A stretch of DNA of 64,000 bases from Eledone cirrhosa (GCA_964016885.1 OZ024747.1:49154876-49218875); one strand, 5' to 3'. Positions 10,541 to 22,760 are shown, numbered from the stretch's first letter. The notes: generated by a model from the letters alone, not told the origin. Translations and numbers: made by a program.

Positions 10541-10699
10541 GCACAAGGCCAGCAATCACCCAGTACATTACTGGTACTTTATTTTATCGACCTCGTAAGG
10601 ATGAAAGGCAAAGTTAACCTCGGCGGGATTTGAACTCAGACTGTAAAGGGACGTAACTATGCTAGAAAGCATGGCGTCCAACCCTCTACCGATACTGCC
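10541..10699 (-). mobile_element. SINE lacking its tail end
   Basis: Starts inside the tail (CACAAGGCCAGC) and runs to ACTGCCAATAATAAT, so both ends are slightly truncated. It sits at the break in the LINE fragment. Confidence 0.85.
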
Positions 10700-10710
10700 A
10701 ATAATAATAA

Positions 10711-10895
10711 TTATTATTTCTACTTTCGGCACAAGGCCAGTAATTACCCAGTACATTACTGGTACTTTATTTTATCGACCTCGTAAGGATGAAAGGCAAA
10801 GTTAACCTTGGCGGGATTTGAACTCAGATCGTAAAGGGACGTAACTCTGCTGGAAAGCATGTCCAACCCTCTACTAATTCTGCCAATCCACCGCC
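10711..10895 (-). mobile_element. SINE, full length
   Basis: Runs from TTATTTCTACTTTCGGCA to GCCAATCCACCGCCC with a small deletion in the anticodon-like part. It directly precedes the (TAA)n tail of the next LINE. Confidence 0.88.
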
Positions 10896-10896
10896 C

Positions 10897-12740
10897 TTTA
10901 ATAATAATAATAATAATGATTTCATTTATTGGCCACAAGGGCCGACATATAGGGGGCAATACAAAAGACTGGGACAGTGGGGGTTTATATATACAACGTT
11001 TAAACAATAATAACGATAACAAAATAACAAGAAAAATACAAGAAAAATTCCCCAATAGAGATGACCACCCAGGGTTCACTCAGGTACCCCACCAATCCTG
11101 AACGACCCAGCGCTTCAAGAGCACCCGGAAAGGGCACCCCTCTCCTCCTCAAATTTACCCACCTACAGGCGCATGATCAGAGTAGGCCCACTCACACGGG
11201 CCATTCTCGCCACATTCACCCACCTTTCAGCAAATGTACTGGGGAGCAACACTTCTCTCTCCACCCTCACCTTCCTTTCCAAGTGGAACTTGAAAACGTT
11301 GATGAGGGATTGGCCAAAGAGAAACGTGTTTGTCTTCAGTCCTTTCAACCTAGTCCACCATACAACCTCTTTCGCTACTGCCACCAGGCAGAGGAAAATT
11401 GCCTGCCCTTCCTGGCCAAAAGAAGGCGGCGAGTCAATCTTCACTATGGACTCGGCCGATAGCCGGATCCGTTCTACACGCGACAACAGCTGTTCAACAT
11501 AACTCCACAAGTCAGTAATGCACGGACACTGGACGAGTGCATGCAGAACGGTTTCGTCGCTCTGCGCGCATCTCGGGCAGGTCCGCCTGACAGCACTTCC
11601 GTGCCTGTAGAGTTTATCTCGAACCGGCAGTGCCCCCCGGTAGCACTGCCAAGCGAGGGATTTTTGGCAATTATCCATCGTACCCGGCTCGAAAGTCCTC
11701 CGGAACAGACTGGTTAGTTCGACTTCGTCGACGCCCAGAGCCTCTCCGAGTGCGTTGCCGTACTTGCCCACCACTAATCCTCTATAGAACTCGAGAGTGG
11801 AAGTTCCATTGACCGCATTGCCCGCCTGGGCAATGAGTGCCTGGCAACATTCCAGATGCCAATCACCCAGTCTCGGTTCTTCTTGACCCAGGACTGTAGC
11901 TCAGTCAAAGAGACGAGCTGCGGAAAGGCCCGTCTGACAAACGGTGACCACACCTGTTCACAGTTGAGGCAGAATATCTGGAGATGCCACAGCCTCAACG
12001 CGTATCTGCGCATCATTAGCGACGGCATACCCAGCCCTCCACGTAGAGGGTGCTGGCAACAGATGGACCACCTCACCAACGGAACCTGACCCCTCCACAA
12101 GAATTTGAAGAGGCACCGTTCCAAGCTGGCGAGGCGCGAACGGGGGCAAGGCAAAATGGTCAGGCGGTAGTAGATGACGGACGTGATGTACGCGTTCGAC
12201 ATCTCCGCCCGACCTTTCAGTGATAGCTTTCTCGCAGCCCAGGGAGGAGAGAGGGCACCCTTGACGAACTGATCGGGAGATCTGAAACGGTTCCGAGAGG
12301 TGGCCATTAACTTTGACCACCGAGCAGATGCCGCTGTGCATTGCAGCGATCCAGCTTCTGAAGACGGGGCCGAAGCCAGCTGTCTTGAGGACAGCCTCCA
12401 GATACCGATGCTCGACCCTATCGAATGCTTTCGATTGATCTAAATTGATCAGAGCCCCACCGAAGCCAGGTTTACACCATACTCTCTCTATTATGTATCG
12501 CATGAGGTGGAGGTTGTCGTGTATGGACCTGCTTGGGATTGCGCAAGTTTGCGCCTCCCCGACCAAATCCTCGACGACAAACGCCAACCTCTTCGCTAAC
12601 ACCTTGGCCAAAATGTTGGCGAAAGGCCTCACACATTCGCTTGGAATCGCTCAGCTCGTGTCCGTCTCGGTCCGTCAAAGACCGAATCGTGGTTTTGTTA
12701 CCCCGCTGCGCCTCTGCCACGCGGGCGTCTACCTTTTGTG
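10897..12740 (-). pseudogene. Tx1-like (L1 clade) LINE ORF2, broken
   Basis: Minus-strand blocks from N to C: GNKTTIRSLTDRDGHELSDS, FANILAKVLAKRLAFVVEDL, GGALINLDQSKAFDRVEHRY (RT motif A), SVRQGCPLS (motif B), SPPWAARKLSLKGRAEMSNA, LPRSRLASLERCLFKFLWR-type thumb, and a C-terminal CPRCAQSDETVLHALVQCP region (CCHC-like). An internal deletion right after RQGCPLSS removes the YADD active site. Frameshifts separate the blocks. 3' tail (TAA)n at 10897-10915. Family call from the motif set; dead element. Confidence 0.78.
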
Positions 12741-13290
12741 CTTATAAAAAAATTTCGTCGTAGATTACCAGGGGTTTAACTTAATTGGGTGCCTGAGAAT
12801 AAAATGTTCAACCAACCAAAGCCAAGACGATAGGGTTAAGTAAAAAGGCATTCGACAAACCGAACATGTATTTGTTGTGCTATGGTACAATGAAAGCAAT
12901 AGTTACAGAGCAGTAAGCATGTGGGACTGCAGTGGTGGAGAGTGGTGTTGTTTTACTCCTTTCAATGTTTCGTCGTATGTTCACCAATTGATGCAGAAGT
13001 CCTAATGAAAAGTGAAGTCGATTTGGGTGAATAGGCAAATAATTTTCCATTACGATTTTTCAAAAGCATGTAATTGCGTTCTTTCTTTTTTTGTTGTTGT
13101 TTTTGGTGCTGTTTATATTTTGTTTTTGTGTATATATATATATAGTAATAATAATAAATTTGAAGACTAAAATCCAAAGAGGGCTCGATAAGGATAAATA
13201 TATATCAAATATATAAGAACCGTAGAGCAAATATTTATTATATATCCAAGAGCTTCCAACCGACACGGTCGCATTCTTTAAGGGTATGTC
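12741..13290. other. Gene-free stretch
   Basis: AT-rich sequence without a supported ORF. From about 13265 it enters the hammerhead-A repeat (GGTATGTCAATATTTGTTTA). Confidence 0.4.
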
Positions 13291-13311
13291 AATATTTGTT
13301 TATAAAACTGA

Positions 13312-13396
13312 TCTATATTATATTTTATCTGATGAAAGCGCACCATAATTTGCTTTGGTGTCCTTGAAATATGTATAATGAAATAAATATGGTTTT
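13312..13396 (+). ncRNA. Hammerhead-ribozyme motif, family A
   Basis: CTGATGA at 13329-13335. Helix II AAGCGCACCA pairs with TGGTGTCCTT. GAA at 13366-13368, helix III ATA-TG-TAT (13369-13376), unpaired A at 13377. Helix I pairs TATATTATATTTTAT before the core with ATGAAATAAATAT after the cleavage site, with G-U wobble. Compared with 48.25 kb, helix II shows a compensatory T-A to C-G change. (TA)n follows at 13521. Confidence 0.65.
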
Positions 13397-13519
13397 ATAA
13401 ATATAGATATAGTTTCCATTTGTTAATATATTGTATTTTTACTCCAAAAATGTGTTGAGTGCTTTATATCAGTTATAAAAATATTTGCTTGTTGTATCCC
13501 AACAAATTAAATATAACTT

Positions 13520-13520
<1 letters not shown>

Positions 13521-13550
<30 letters not shown>
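13521..13550. repeat. (TA)n shared by two convergent repeats
   Basis: Short TA run between the plus-strand hammerhead-A repeat and the minus-strand hammerhead-like repeat at 13556. Confidence 0.9.
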
Positions 13551-13554
<4 letters not shown>

Positions 13555-13555
13555 T

Positions 13556-13645
13556 AACAGATTAAAGTTTAAGCAAATAATCGCTGCTTTCACCCTTAAC
13601 GGGATCTTCTGAAACTAAAAAAAATCAATCTGTGAACGCAGAAGT
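13556..13645 (-). ncRNA. Hammerhead-like fold with altered core, founder-like copy
   Basis: On the minus strand: GTTT, CAGAAGA (13611-13605), helix II TCCC-GTTAA-GGGT, GAA, a helix III closing with AGC-type pairing, and a downstream AAAC that can pair with GTTT. The core differs from CUGANGA by U4 to A. Three near-identical relatives lie in the tandem array at 14.6, 15.5 and 16.4 kb. Confidence 0.4.
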
Positions 13646-14168
13646 AAATATTTCGAAAAATGTTGCAGCCGAAGGAAAACAGGAAGAGTTCGTGAAGACA
13701 TTCCCTGGCAATGAACGGAAAATAGCGAAGATAATACGTCAGTCAATGTTTTCATAATGTCGTAATGCAGACAGCCAGACATACAGACAGATAGTATAAG
13801 GGCGCGACGTTATAGCTATGTATCTATCTAAAAAGACAGACTAAGAAAGAGAAAGAGATCGCTAACCGGCGCCTAATGCGTTCCCTAGGGCATAGAAAAT
13901 TTGAAATTTTTTTGTTCAAAACACTCACACGAACATAAGTATTACATGTGTAATGTTTGAAAAAAATCGGTTGGGTGGTTCTCGAGTGTCAAGGGCACAG
14001 ACAGACATTCTCTGTTTTTGATATATAGACTAGTAGAATGGCCCGGCGTTGCTCGGGATTTGCTCTAGGGTTCTTATATATTTGATATATATTTATCCTT
14101 ATCGAGCCTCGTGAAATAAATATGTTTGTTTATATGTTGTTATTGCGTATGCAAAAATATCTGTACAC

Positions 14169-14251
<83 letters not shown>

Positions 14252-14639
14252 AAAAATACTTCTGAGCATTACAGAATATTGATTACTTCACTAATAATTA
14301 TTTTATAAATAGTTGTTCCGTAATTAATTAATTATTTCATTAGTATAACATCGCTTTTGAAACAGGTTTATGTTTTGAAGTTCCGCCCGATCTGCTGAAA
14401 AGGTTTGAATTTTGAAATTTAAGCTTGTCTAGGCACCAGGCAGTTGCCATTTTACGTCTGTAAGTATAGATTTAATATTTAAAATTCTCTAGATCGATAC
14501 AGACGGACTATATGTACTTGAATTAAGGTATTTCTATCTGGCCAAAAAATTATTGTCATTTTGCAAAAAAAACACAGTAGTGTTGATCATATATTTTTTA
14601 ATTTTTTAATTGTAATATATATATATATATATTAAAATA

Positions 14640-14712
14640 ACAGATTAAAGTTTAAGCAAAGAATCGCTGCTTTCACCCTTAACGGGATCTTCTGAAACTA
14701 AAAAAAATCAAT
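14640..14712 (-). ncRNA. Hammerhead-like fold (U4A core), array unit 1
   Basis: Core CAGAAGA at 14694-14688, helix II CCC/GGG, GAA at 14674-14672. Same layout as 13.6 kb. Confidence 0.38.
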
Positions 14713-15051
14713 CTGTGAACGCAGAAGTAAATATTTCGAAAAACGTTACACACTATATATATGTATACACACACACTGTATATACATATATATATACACA
14801 CACACCCACACACACACATAGCGTCATAATGTCGTAATGCAGACAGCCAGACATACAGACAGATATTATAAGGGCGCAACGTTATATCTATGTATCTATC
14901 TAAAAAGAAAGACTAAGAATTATAGAGAGAGATCGCTAAATCGCCTAATGCGATTCTTATATATTTGATATATATTTATCCTTATCGAGCCTCGTGAAAT
15001 AAATATGTTTGTTTATATGTTGTTATTGCGTATGCAAAAATATCTGTACAC

Positions 15052-15134
<83 letters not shown>

Positions 15135-15522
15135 AAAAATACTTCTGAGCATTACAGAATATTGATTACTTCACTAATAATTATTTTATAAATAGTTGTT
15201 CCGTAATTAATTAATTATTTCATTAGTATAACATCGCTTTTGAAACAGGTTTATGTTTTGAAGTTCCGCCCGATCTGCTGAAAAGGTTTGAATTTTGAAA
15301 TTTAAGCTTGTCTAGGCACCAGGCAGTTGCCATTTTACGTCTGTAAGTATAGATTTAATATTTAAAATTCTCTAGATCGATACAGACGGACTATATGTAC
15401 TTGAATTAAGGTATTTCTATCTGGCCAAAAAATTATTGTCATTTTGCAAAAAAAACACAGTAGTGTTGATCATATATTTTTTAATTTTTTAATTGTAATA
15501 TATATATATATATATTAAAATA

Positions 15523-15595
15523 ACAGATTAAAGTTTAAGCAAAGAATCGCTGCTTTCACCCTTAACGGGATCTTCTGAAACTAAAAAAAATCAAT
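15523..15595 (-). ncRNA. Hammerhead-like fold (U4A core), array unit 2
   Basis: Identical to unit 1, 883 bp further on; core CAGAAGA at 15577-15571. Confidence 0.38.
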
Positions 15596-15934
15596 CTGTG
15601 AACGCAGAAGTAAATATTTCGAAAAACGTTACACACTATATATATGTATACACACACACTGTATATACATATATATATACACACACACCCACACACACAC
15701 ATAGCGTCATAATGTCGTAATGCAGACAGCCAGACATACAGACAGATATTATAAGGGCGCAACGTTATATCTATGTATCTATCTAAAAAGAAAGACTAAG
15801 AATTATAGAGAGAGATCGCTAAATCGCCTAATGCGATTCTTATATATTTGATATATATTTATCCTTATCGAGCCTCGTGAAATAAATATGTTTGTTTATA
15901 TGTTGTTATTGCGTATGCAAAAATATCTGTACAC

Positions 15935-16021
<87 letters not shown>

Positions 16022-16384
16022 AAAAATACTTCTGAGCATTACAGAATATTGATTACTTCACTAATAATTATTTTATAAATAGTTGTTCCGTAATTAATTA
16101 ATTATTTCATTAGTATAACATCGCTTTTGAAACAGGTTTATGTTTTGAAGTTCCGCCCGATCTGCTGAAAAGGTTTGAATTTTGAAATTTAAGCTTGTCT
16201 AGGCACCAGGCAGTTGCCATTTTACGTCTGTAAGTATAGATTTAATATTTAAAATTCTCTAGATCGATACAGACGGACTATATGTACTTGAATTAAGGTA
16301 TTTCTATCTGGCCAAAAAATTATTGTCATTTTGCAAAAAAAACACAGTAGTGTTGATCATATATTTTTTTATTTTTTAATTGTA

Positions 16385-16415
<31 letters not shown>

Positions 16416-16417
16416 TA

Positions 16418-16490
16418 ACAGATTAAAGTTTAAGCAAAGAATCGCTGCTTTCACCCTTAACGGGATCTTCTGAAACTAAAAAAAATCAAT
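16418..16490 (-). ncRNA. Hammerhead-like fold (U4A core), array unit 3
   Basis: Same motif in the third unit; core CAGAAGA at 16472-16466, preceded on the plus strand by a longer TA run. Confidence 0.38.
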
Positions 16491-17009
16491 CTGTGAACGC
16501 AGAAGTAAATATTTCGAAAAACGTTACACACTATATATATGTATACACACACACTGTATATACATATATATATACACACACACCCACACACACACATAGC
16601 GTCATAATGTCGTAATGCAGACAGCCAGACATACAGACAGATATTATAAGGGCGCAACGTTATATCTATGTATCTATCTAAAAAGAAAGACTAAGAATTA
16701 TAGAGAGAGATCGCTAAATCGCCTAATGCGGTCACTAGGGCATTGAAAATTTGAAATATTCTTTGCTCAAAACACTCACAGGACCATAAGTATTACATGT
16801 GTAAAGTTTGAAAACAATCGGTTGGGTGGTTCTCGAATTTTAGGGAGTCAGACAGACAAACAGAAGACAGACATTCTCTGTTTTAGATATATAGATATTT
16901 TTCGGGAAAGTTCTTGGTGTTGGGAGGGTGTAGTAATTTTTGTCTGTAATGTCTGTGTGCTGCTTTATATGTTCTAAGCGTTCTTTATTTGCCATGTTTA
17001 TGGCTGGGT

Positions 17010-18658
17010 AATGTTGTTGTTTTTTTGTTGTTGTTTTTTTTTTTTGGGGGGGGGGGGGGGGGTTGCTGTTTTCTTGTTGCTGCTGTTGGGTATGTTTGTC
17101 TTGTGTTTACGATGTTGATGTTTGTGGTGATGTTGGTGGTGGTGGTTTTATGGTTGTTGGTGGTGATGCTTGTGGTGGCGGTGCTACGAGTCGCTTTGCA
17201 GCCTTTACCCTTCTTTGTTTGCCTTCTCTTTTGGAAAGTGAAGCTAAGGGGTTCTTACTTTTTTGTCTTTTGTGGCAGACCGTTTGCCACTTCACTCCCG
17301 CTTCAGACTCCATGTCGGATTCCGTGGCGTCTGGGAGGGGTATGTGCTCCACGGCTGTTGGTGGTGGTAGTGGAACCCTCTCCGGCGACTTTTTTGCTGG
17401 TGAAGCTACTGGTGTTGCCGCCACTATTGCCGCTGTTTTAGTTGTCCGTGGCCTTGGAATGGATGCCACGGACGTTGCCCTCCTACTCACCGTGGAAGGG
17501 TCTTCTGCCTTTGTTGTCTGCCCTGCTCTTGGTAGCAGTGGACCAGGCATTGGAAGGAGGGGGGTCTTCTTCTTCGCTGTCTTCAACGGGCAAAAGACCC
17601 TGAGGTGACCCACAGAGATAACATTTTGGGCGCCTTCCTTCCACGCTTATAGGGAGTTGGAGTCCTTCCTCGAGGTCTATATCGGGAATAGCCTCGATAC
17701 ACTCTTGGTCAGTTTGTATTAGCATTTGCATGCCTATACATGACCAGTTCTCTCTCCCTATTTTCTCTACTTGCAGCATGGTCGTCCTGTCCTCGATTCC
17801 AGCAAGGACAGGCGCGGCCAGCCAATGTATGGGCACGTCGGATGAGACCTGGGTCACTTTGACCCTCATAATTTTCTGTCCACAGTAGGAGGACACCAAA
17901 ACTATCTCCTCACTCTTTAGGGTTACCAAAGAGTGAGACTTCACCTCCTGGGGGGTGGCAAAAAATACGTCTACTGTGGCATATTTTTTTCCTCGGGTGA
18001 TGTGGGTTTTGCGCTTCCAGACGCACCCAAGGCCTTTTGAATTCGAGCCTCCCAGCTCTCTCCACCCGATGTGATATTTTGTTTACAGTGCGGTAAGTTA
18101 CCGTCCGTAACTGCTGGTCCTTGAAAAAATCGGGTGGAGGTGTCAGGGAGACTTGATTGGCATTTCTTGTCACCATGGCCCTTACGACTGCCATCTTCTC
18201 CTCTGTGACTAGCCCTGTTTCGATATTTCGGGCCACACCTGCGAAAAAAGTGACCCCTTTTTCAGCGGCACCATTTTGCTGCCGCTACTGCTGCTACTGG
18301 TCTTGCTGGTGGTGCTGAGATCACTGTTACTGGTATTGATGTCATTGTTGTTGTTTTCGTTGATACTCTTGTTGTTGTTTCTGTTATTGTGACTGTTGTT
18401 ATTATTGTTGTTTTTGTTGATACTGTTCCTACTATTATTGTTGTTGTGGATGTTGTTATTGTCGTTCTCGACCTTATCGCTGTTATTTTTGTTGTTGCTG
18501 TTGTTATTGTTGGTGTTATTGTTGTTTGTGTTAGTAATATTTGGTAATTTTAAATCTGTAACAATATCATCAAAAATGATATTGTTCCTCTTTTCCTTCG
18601 TAATATTTTCTTTTATATTTACCTTCACTAGAACGCTGTCTTGTTGACATGTTGACAA
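17010..18658 (-). pseudogene. LINE ORF1-like protein (Tx1/L1 type), frameshifted
   Basis: Three minus-strand frames join by frameshifts. An Asn/Ser-rich N-terminus ends SGSKMVPLKKGSLFSQVWPE; a middle part holds GLVTEEKMAVVRAMVTRNAN and DFFKDQQLRTVTYRTVNKIS; a third part holds IPDIDLEEGLQLPISVEG, RRPKCYLCGSPQG and a basic Pro/Ser/Lys-rich tail. RPKCYLCG looks like the start of a zinc knuckle. ORF1 proteins of L1-clade LINEs bind element RNA. No ORF2 follows directly, so this is a 3'-deleted or rearranged copy. The Asn run comes from an expanded AAC/AAT tract. Confidence 0.6.
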
Positions 18659-18685
18659 AGTCTCCCTCTCTCTGAGTTGTCTGAC

Positions 18686-18687
<2 letters not shown>

Positions 18688-18749
<62 letters not shown>
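18688..18749. repeat. (CT)n microsatellite
   Basis: Pure CT run just upstream of the ORF1-like start. Confidence 0.97.
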
Positions 18750-18754
<5 letters not shown>

Positions 18755-18798
18755 GTGTTATCCATGTTGAAAGAAATTTTTTTTCAAATAATTTTTAC

Positions 18799-18834
18799 AT
18801 AATACGACACCCCGTAAAGGGGTGCCGTATTATT
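18799..18834. repeat. Perfect-stem hairpin
   Basis: ATAATACG and CACCCC pair with GGGGTG and CGTATTAT around the small loop GTAAA. It lies between the LINE ORF1 5' side and the hairpin-ended element, and could be an element terminus. Confidence 0.55.
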
Positions 18835-18984
18835 TACGAGTGAACCCCTGTATTTGGTGGGTCACTTCTTTTAAACTTTTCTCAAGTTTAAAACTTGAAT
18901 AAAAGGTTTAAAACGGTTGAAATCGATGAATACTGTTGAAAAAAATACTGGAGCCGATAAGAAGTGTGGCTTCACCTTCAATAA

Positions 18985-19703
18985 TAATCTAAACTATAAT
19001 AAAGGAAGATCTGCGGGACTGCGTACGATTTTTTTTTTTATCCCGTTAGTAAAATAAGTTGGATTACTTTGAATAAATAATTGTTTCTACTTTAGGCACA
19101 AGGCCAGCAATTACCCAGTGTATTACTGGTACTTTATTTTATCGTCCCCGTAAGGAAGAAAGGCAAAGTCAACCTCGGCGGGATTTGAACTCAGATCGTA
19201 AAGGGACGTAACTATGCTGGAAAGCATGGCGTCCGACCCTCTACCGATACTGCCAATCCAAATGACTATTACATAATTTATCTACTAAATTTCGTAAATA
19301 AACATAATTTCGTAAAAATAAATAATTTAAATTTGACTTCTTTTCAAAGTTGCACTTCCGGTATATCGTTGCCACCACCACCACTTCAACTACCATATAT
19401 ATAGAAAGAAAGAGTGTGTGACATCATCCGGTGGCGATCACTTAATAAACATACTAATTTTCTGTCACTAATTTTCTCCTAATGCAGTTTATATATAATA
19501 TCGTCTTTTTTTAATGTATCATGGATTACGTTACTGATTACATAAGACAGTGTAACAACGTCTTCGTTCATTTCTGTTTATATTGTCAATTACGATTTTA
19601 TTTGATGTATCATATCTACATGTATATATATACTTGCGTATAATATCAATATACACACTACACGTGCTAGCAGAAAACCACCCGAAGGGTGGTTTTCTGC
19701 TAG
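18985..19703 (+). mobile_element. Hairpin-ended dispersed element, copy 1
   Basis: Shared with an inverted copy at 37581-38060: both have GCGGGACTGC, TAAAATAAGTTGGATTACTT, GATTACGTTACTGATTAC-like and TAATATCAATATACACACTA blocks in the same order. The right end is a 17-bp perfect hairpin with loop GAA (19667-19703, starting CTAGCAGAAAACCACCC). A SINE (19079-19259) splits this copy. A hairpin next to a CTAG end recalls Helitron 3' ends, but I see no coding part; class unresolved. Confidence 0.6.
19079..19259 (-). mobile_element. SINE inside hairpin-ended element
   Basis: Full-length minus-strand copy, tail ATAATTGTTTCTACTTTAGG to head CTACCGATACTGCCAATCCA. Confidence 0.9.
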
Positions 19704-19709
19704 TATATA

Positions 19710-19840
19710 TAATTGTTTCTACTTTTGGCACAAGACCAGTAAGGATGAAAGGCAAAGTTAAACTAATAATAATGATGATAATGATGATGATTTCTAATTT
19801 AAGCACAAGGCCAACAATTTGTGGGAAGGGAAAAGGTCAT
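19710..19840 (-). mobile_element. Two SINE fragments
   Basis: 19711-19764 keeps the tail joined to the AAGGATGAAAGGCAAAGTTA block by an internal deletion. 19792-19838 is a second, diverged tail (GCACAAGGCCAACAATTTGT). Confidence 0.7.
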
Positions 19841-22760
19841 TACATTGACACCAGTAGTGTCTGTAATACTGGTTACATCGACACCAGTAGTGTCTGTGAT
19901 TCTAGTTACATCTGTCATAGAGTTTGCGGACCAGTTACATCTGTCATGGTGTTTGTGATTCTGTTTAAATCTGACATAGTGTCTGTGGTTCTACTTACAT
20001 CCGTCATCGTGTTTGTGATTCAGGTTACTTCTGTCATAGTTTGTGGTCTAGTCAATTATGTCATAATGTTTGTGATTCTGGTTACGTCTGTCATTGTGTC
20101 TGTGATTCTAGTAACATCTCTCATAGTGTTTGTGATTCTGGTTACATCTGTCATAGTGTTACTGATTCTGGTTACATCTGCCATAGTGTCTGTGGTCTAG
20201 TTTCATCACTCACACTGTCTGTGATTCTAGTTACATCTTCCATAGTGTTCCTGATTCCGGTTACATCTGTCATAGTGTTTGTGGTCTTGTTACATCTGTC
20301 ATAGTGATTGTGATTCTGGTTACATCTACCATAGTGTTTGTGACTCTAGTAACGTCTGTCACAGTGTTTGTAGTCTAGTTACATCGATCCCAGTAGTGTT
20401 TGTGATTCTGGTTACATCTGACATAGTGTCAATGGTCTAGTTACATCTGTCATAGAGCATGTGATTCTAGTTACATCTGTCATCGTGTTTAAGGTCTCGT
20501 TACATCTGTCATAGTGTTTGTGATTCTGGTTACATCTATCATAGCGTTTGAGGACTAGTTACATCAACCATAGTCTTTGTGGTCTAGATACATCAGTCAT
20601 AGTGTCTGTGGTCTAGTTACATCTATCATAGTGTTTGTGATTCTAGTTACATCTGTCATAATGTTTATTGTCTGGTTACAACTGTCATAGTTTTTGCGGT
20701 CTAGTTACATCTGTCATGGTGTTTTTGATTCTAGTTACATATATCATAGTGTTTGTGATTCTGGTTACATCTATCATAGTGTTTATTGTCTGGTTACATC
20801 TGTCATAGTGTTTTTGATTCTAGTTACATCTGTCATAATTGTTTCTACTTTTGGCACAAGGCCAGCAATTACCCAGTACATTACTGGTACTTTATTTTAT
20901 CGACCCCGAAAGGATGAAAGGCAAAGTTAACCTCTGCGGGATTTGAACTCAGTCCGTAAAGGGACGTAACTATGCTGGAAAGCATGGCGTCCGACTCTCT
21001 ACCGATTTTGTCATAATGTTTGTAATTCTAGTTACATCTGTCATAGTGTTTGTAGTCTAGTTACATCGACTCCAGTTGTGTATCTGATCCTGATGACATC
21101 TGTCATAGTGTCAGTGGTCTAGTTACATCTGTCATAGAGCTTGTGATTCTAGTTACATCTGTCATCGTGTTTAAGGTCTCGTTACATCTGTCATAGTGTT
21201 TGTGATTCTGGTTACATCTGTCATAGTGTTTAAGATCTAGTTATATCTGTCATAATGTTTGTGATTCTAGTTACATCTGTCATAGTGTCTGTGGTCAAGC
21301 TGCATCTCTCATAGTGTTTATGATCTAGTTACATCTGTCATAGTGTTTGTGATTCTGGTTACATCTGTCATAGTGTATGTGGTATAATATCTGTCACAAT
21401 ATTTGTAGTCTAGTTATGTCTTAGTGTTTTTGGTTGTGATTACATCTGTCTTCGTATTGGTGGCCTTACATCTGTCTTACTGTTTGAGATTCTCGTTACA
21501 TTTGTTTTAGTGTTTGTGGTCTAGTTACATCTGTCATAGTGTGTCTGGTTCTAGTTACATCTGTCATAGTGTCTTTGATTCTAGTTACATCTGTCATAGT
21601 GTTTAAGGTATTGTTACATCTGTCATAGTGTCTGTGATTCTGGTTACATCTGTTATAATGTTTGTGGTCTAGTTACATCTGTCATAGTGTCTGTGGCCTA
21701 GTTGCATCTGTCATAATGTTTATTGTCTGGTTACATCTGTCATAGTATTTGTAGTTTTGTTACATCTGTCATAGTGATTGTGATTCTGGTTACATCTGTC
21801 ATAGTGTTTGTGAATCTATTTAAATCTGACATAATGTTTATTGTCTGGTTACATCTGTCAGTGTTTTTGATTCTAGTTACAGCTGTTATAGTGTCAGTGG
21901 TCTAGTTACATCTGTCATAGTGTTTCTGATCCTGATGACATCTGTCATAGTGTTTGTACTCTAGTTACATCGACTCCAGTAGTGTATCTGATCCTGATGA
22001 CATCTGTCATAGTGTCAGTGGTCTAGTTACATCTGTCATAGAGCTTGTGGTCTAGTTATGTCGGCCCCAGTAGTGTTTGTGATTCTAATTTCATCTGTCC
22101 TAGTGTTTGTGGTCCAGTTACATCTGTCATAATGTTTGTGGTTCTAATTACATGTCATAGTTCTTGTCGTCTAGTTACATCTGTCTTAGTGTTTGTGATT
22201 CTGCTTACCTATGTCATATTGTTTGTGATTCTGGTTACATCTGCCATCGTGTTTGTGATCTAATTACATCTATCATAGCGTTTCTGGTTCTAGTTATATG
22301 TCTTAGTGTTTGTGGTCTAGTTACATCTCTCATAGTGGCTCTGGTCTAGTTACATTGGCATCTCTCATAGTGTTTGTGATTCTCGTTACATCTGTCATAG
22401 TGTTTGTTGTCTAGTTACATCTGTCATAGTGTCTCTGCTCTAGTTACATCTGTGAATGTGTCTGTGGTCTATTTACATCGACCCCAGTAGTGTTTGTGAT
22501 TCTGGCTACGTCTGTCATAGTGTTTGTGATTCTGGTTCCATCTGTTATAGTGTCCGTGGTCTAGTTACATGTCATAGTGTTTGTGGTCTGGTTACATCTG
22601 TCATAGTGTTTGTGGCCTAGTTACAGTTACATGTCATAGTGTTTGTGGTCTGGTTACATCTGTCATAGTGTTTGTGGCCTAGTTACAGTTACATGTGTTT
22701 GTGGTCTGGTTACATCTGCCCTAGTGTTCGTCATTTTGGTTGGTGTTTCTTTATAGCTAC
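19840..22760. repeat. ~30-bp minisatellite array, 2.9 kb
   Basis: Degenerate units of the form GTGATTCTGGTTACATCTGT followed by CATAGTGTTT, with alternative GTGGTCTAG versions. About 90 units. Periods shift by a few bases and higher-order blocks recur (for example around 20430-20520 and 21100-21200). Open frames here are by-products. A SINE sits at 20838-21006. Confidence 0.93.
20838..21006 (-). mobile_element. SINE within the minisatellite
   Basis: Minus-strand copy lacking the last head bases (ends GACTCTCTACCGAT). It is flanked by TCTGTCATAAT before and TTGTCATAAT after, which looks like a target duplication in a minisatellite unit. Confidence 0.88.

Larger units (their letters stand above)
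14071..16731. repeat. Tandem triplication of an ~883-bp unit
   Basis: Units at about 14071-14953, 14954-15836 and 15837-16731. The first two have identical spacing (883 bp); the third is 895 bp because its TA runs are longer. Each holds a long (TA)n, a block with TTCCGCCCGATCTGCTGAAA, a short TA run, the hammerhead-like fold and a CA-rich block. Sequence left of the array (13556-14030) is homologous to 16410-16890, so the array arose by unequal exchange inside one repeat family. Near-identity means it is recent or an assembly duplication. Confidence 0.92.

Noticed and set aside
16989..17608. Plus-strand Val/Gly-rich frames of 150 and 181 codons
   Set aside because: Antisense shadow of the minus-strand LINE ORF1, which has recognisable blocks and similar copies.
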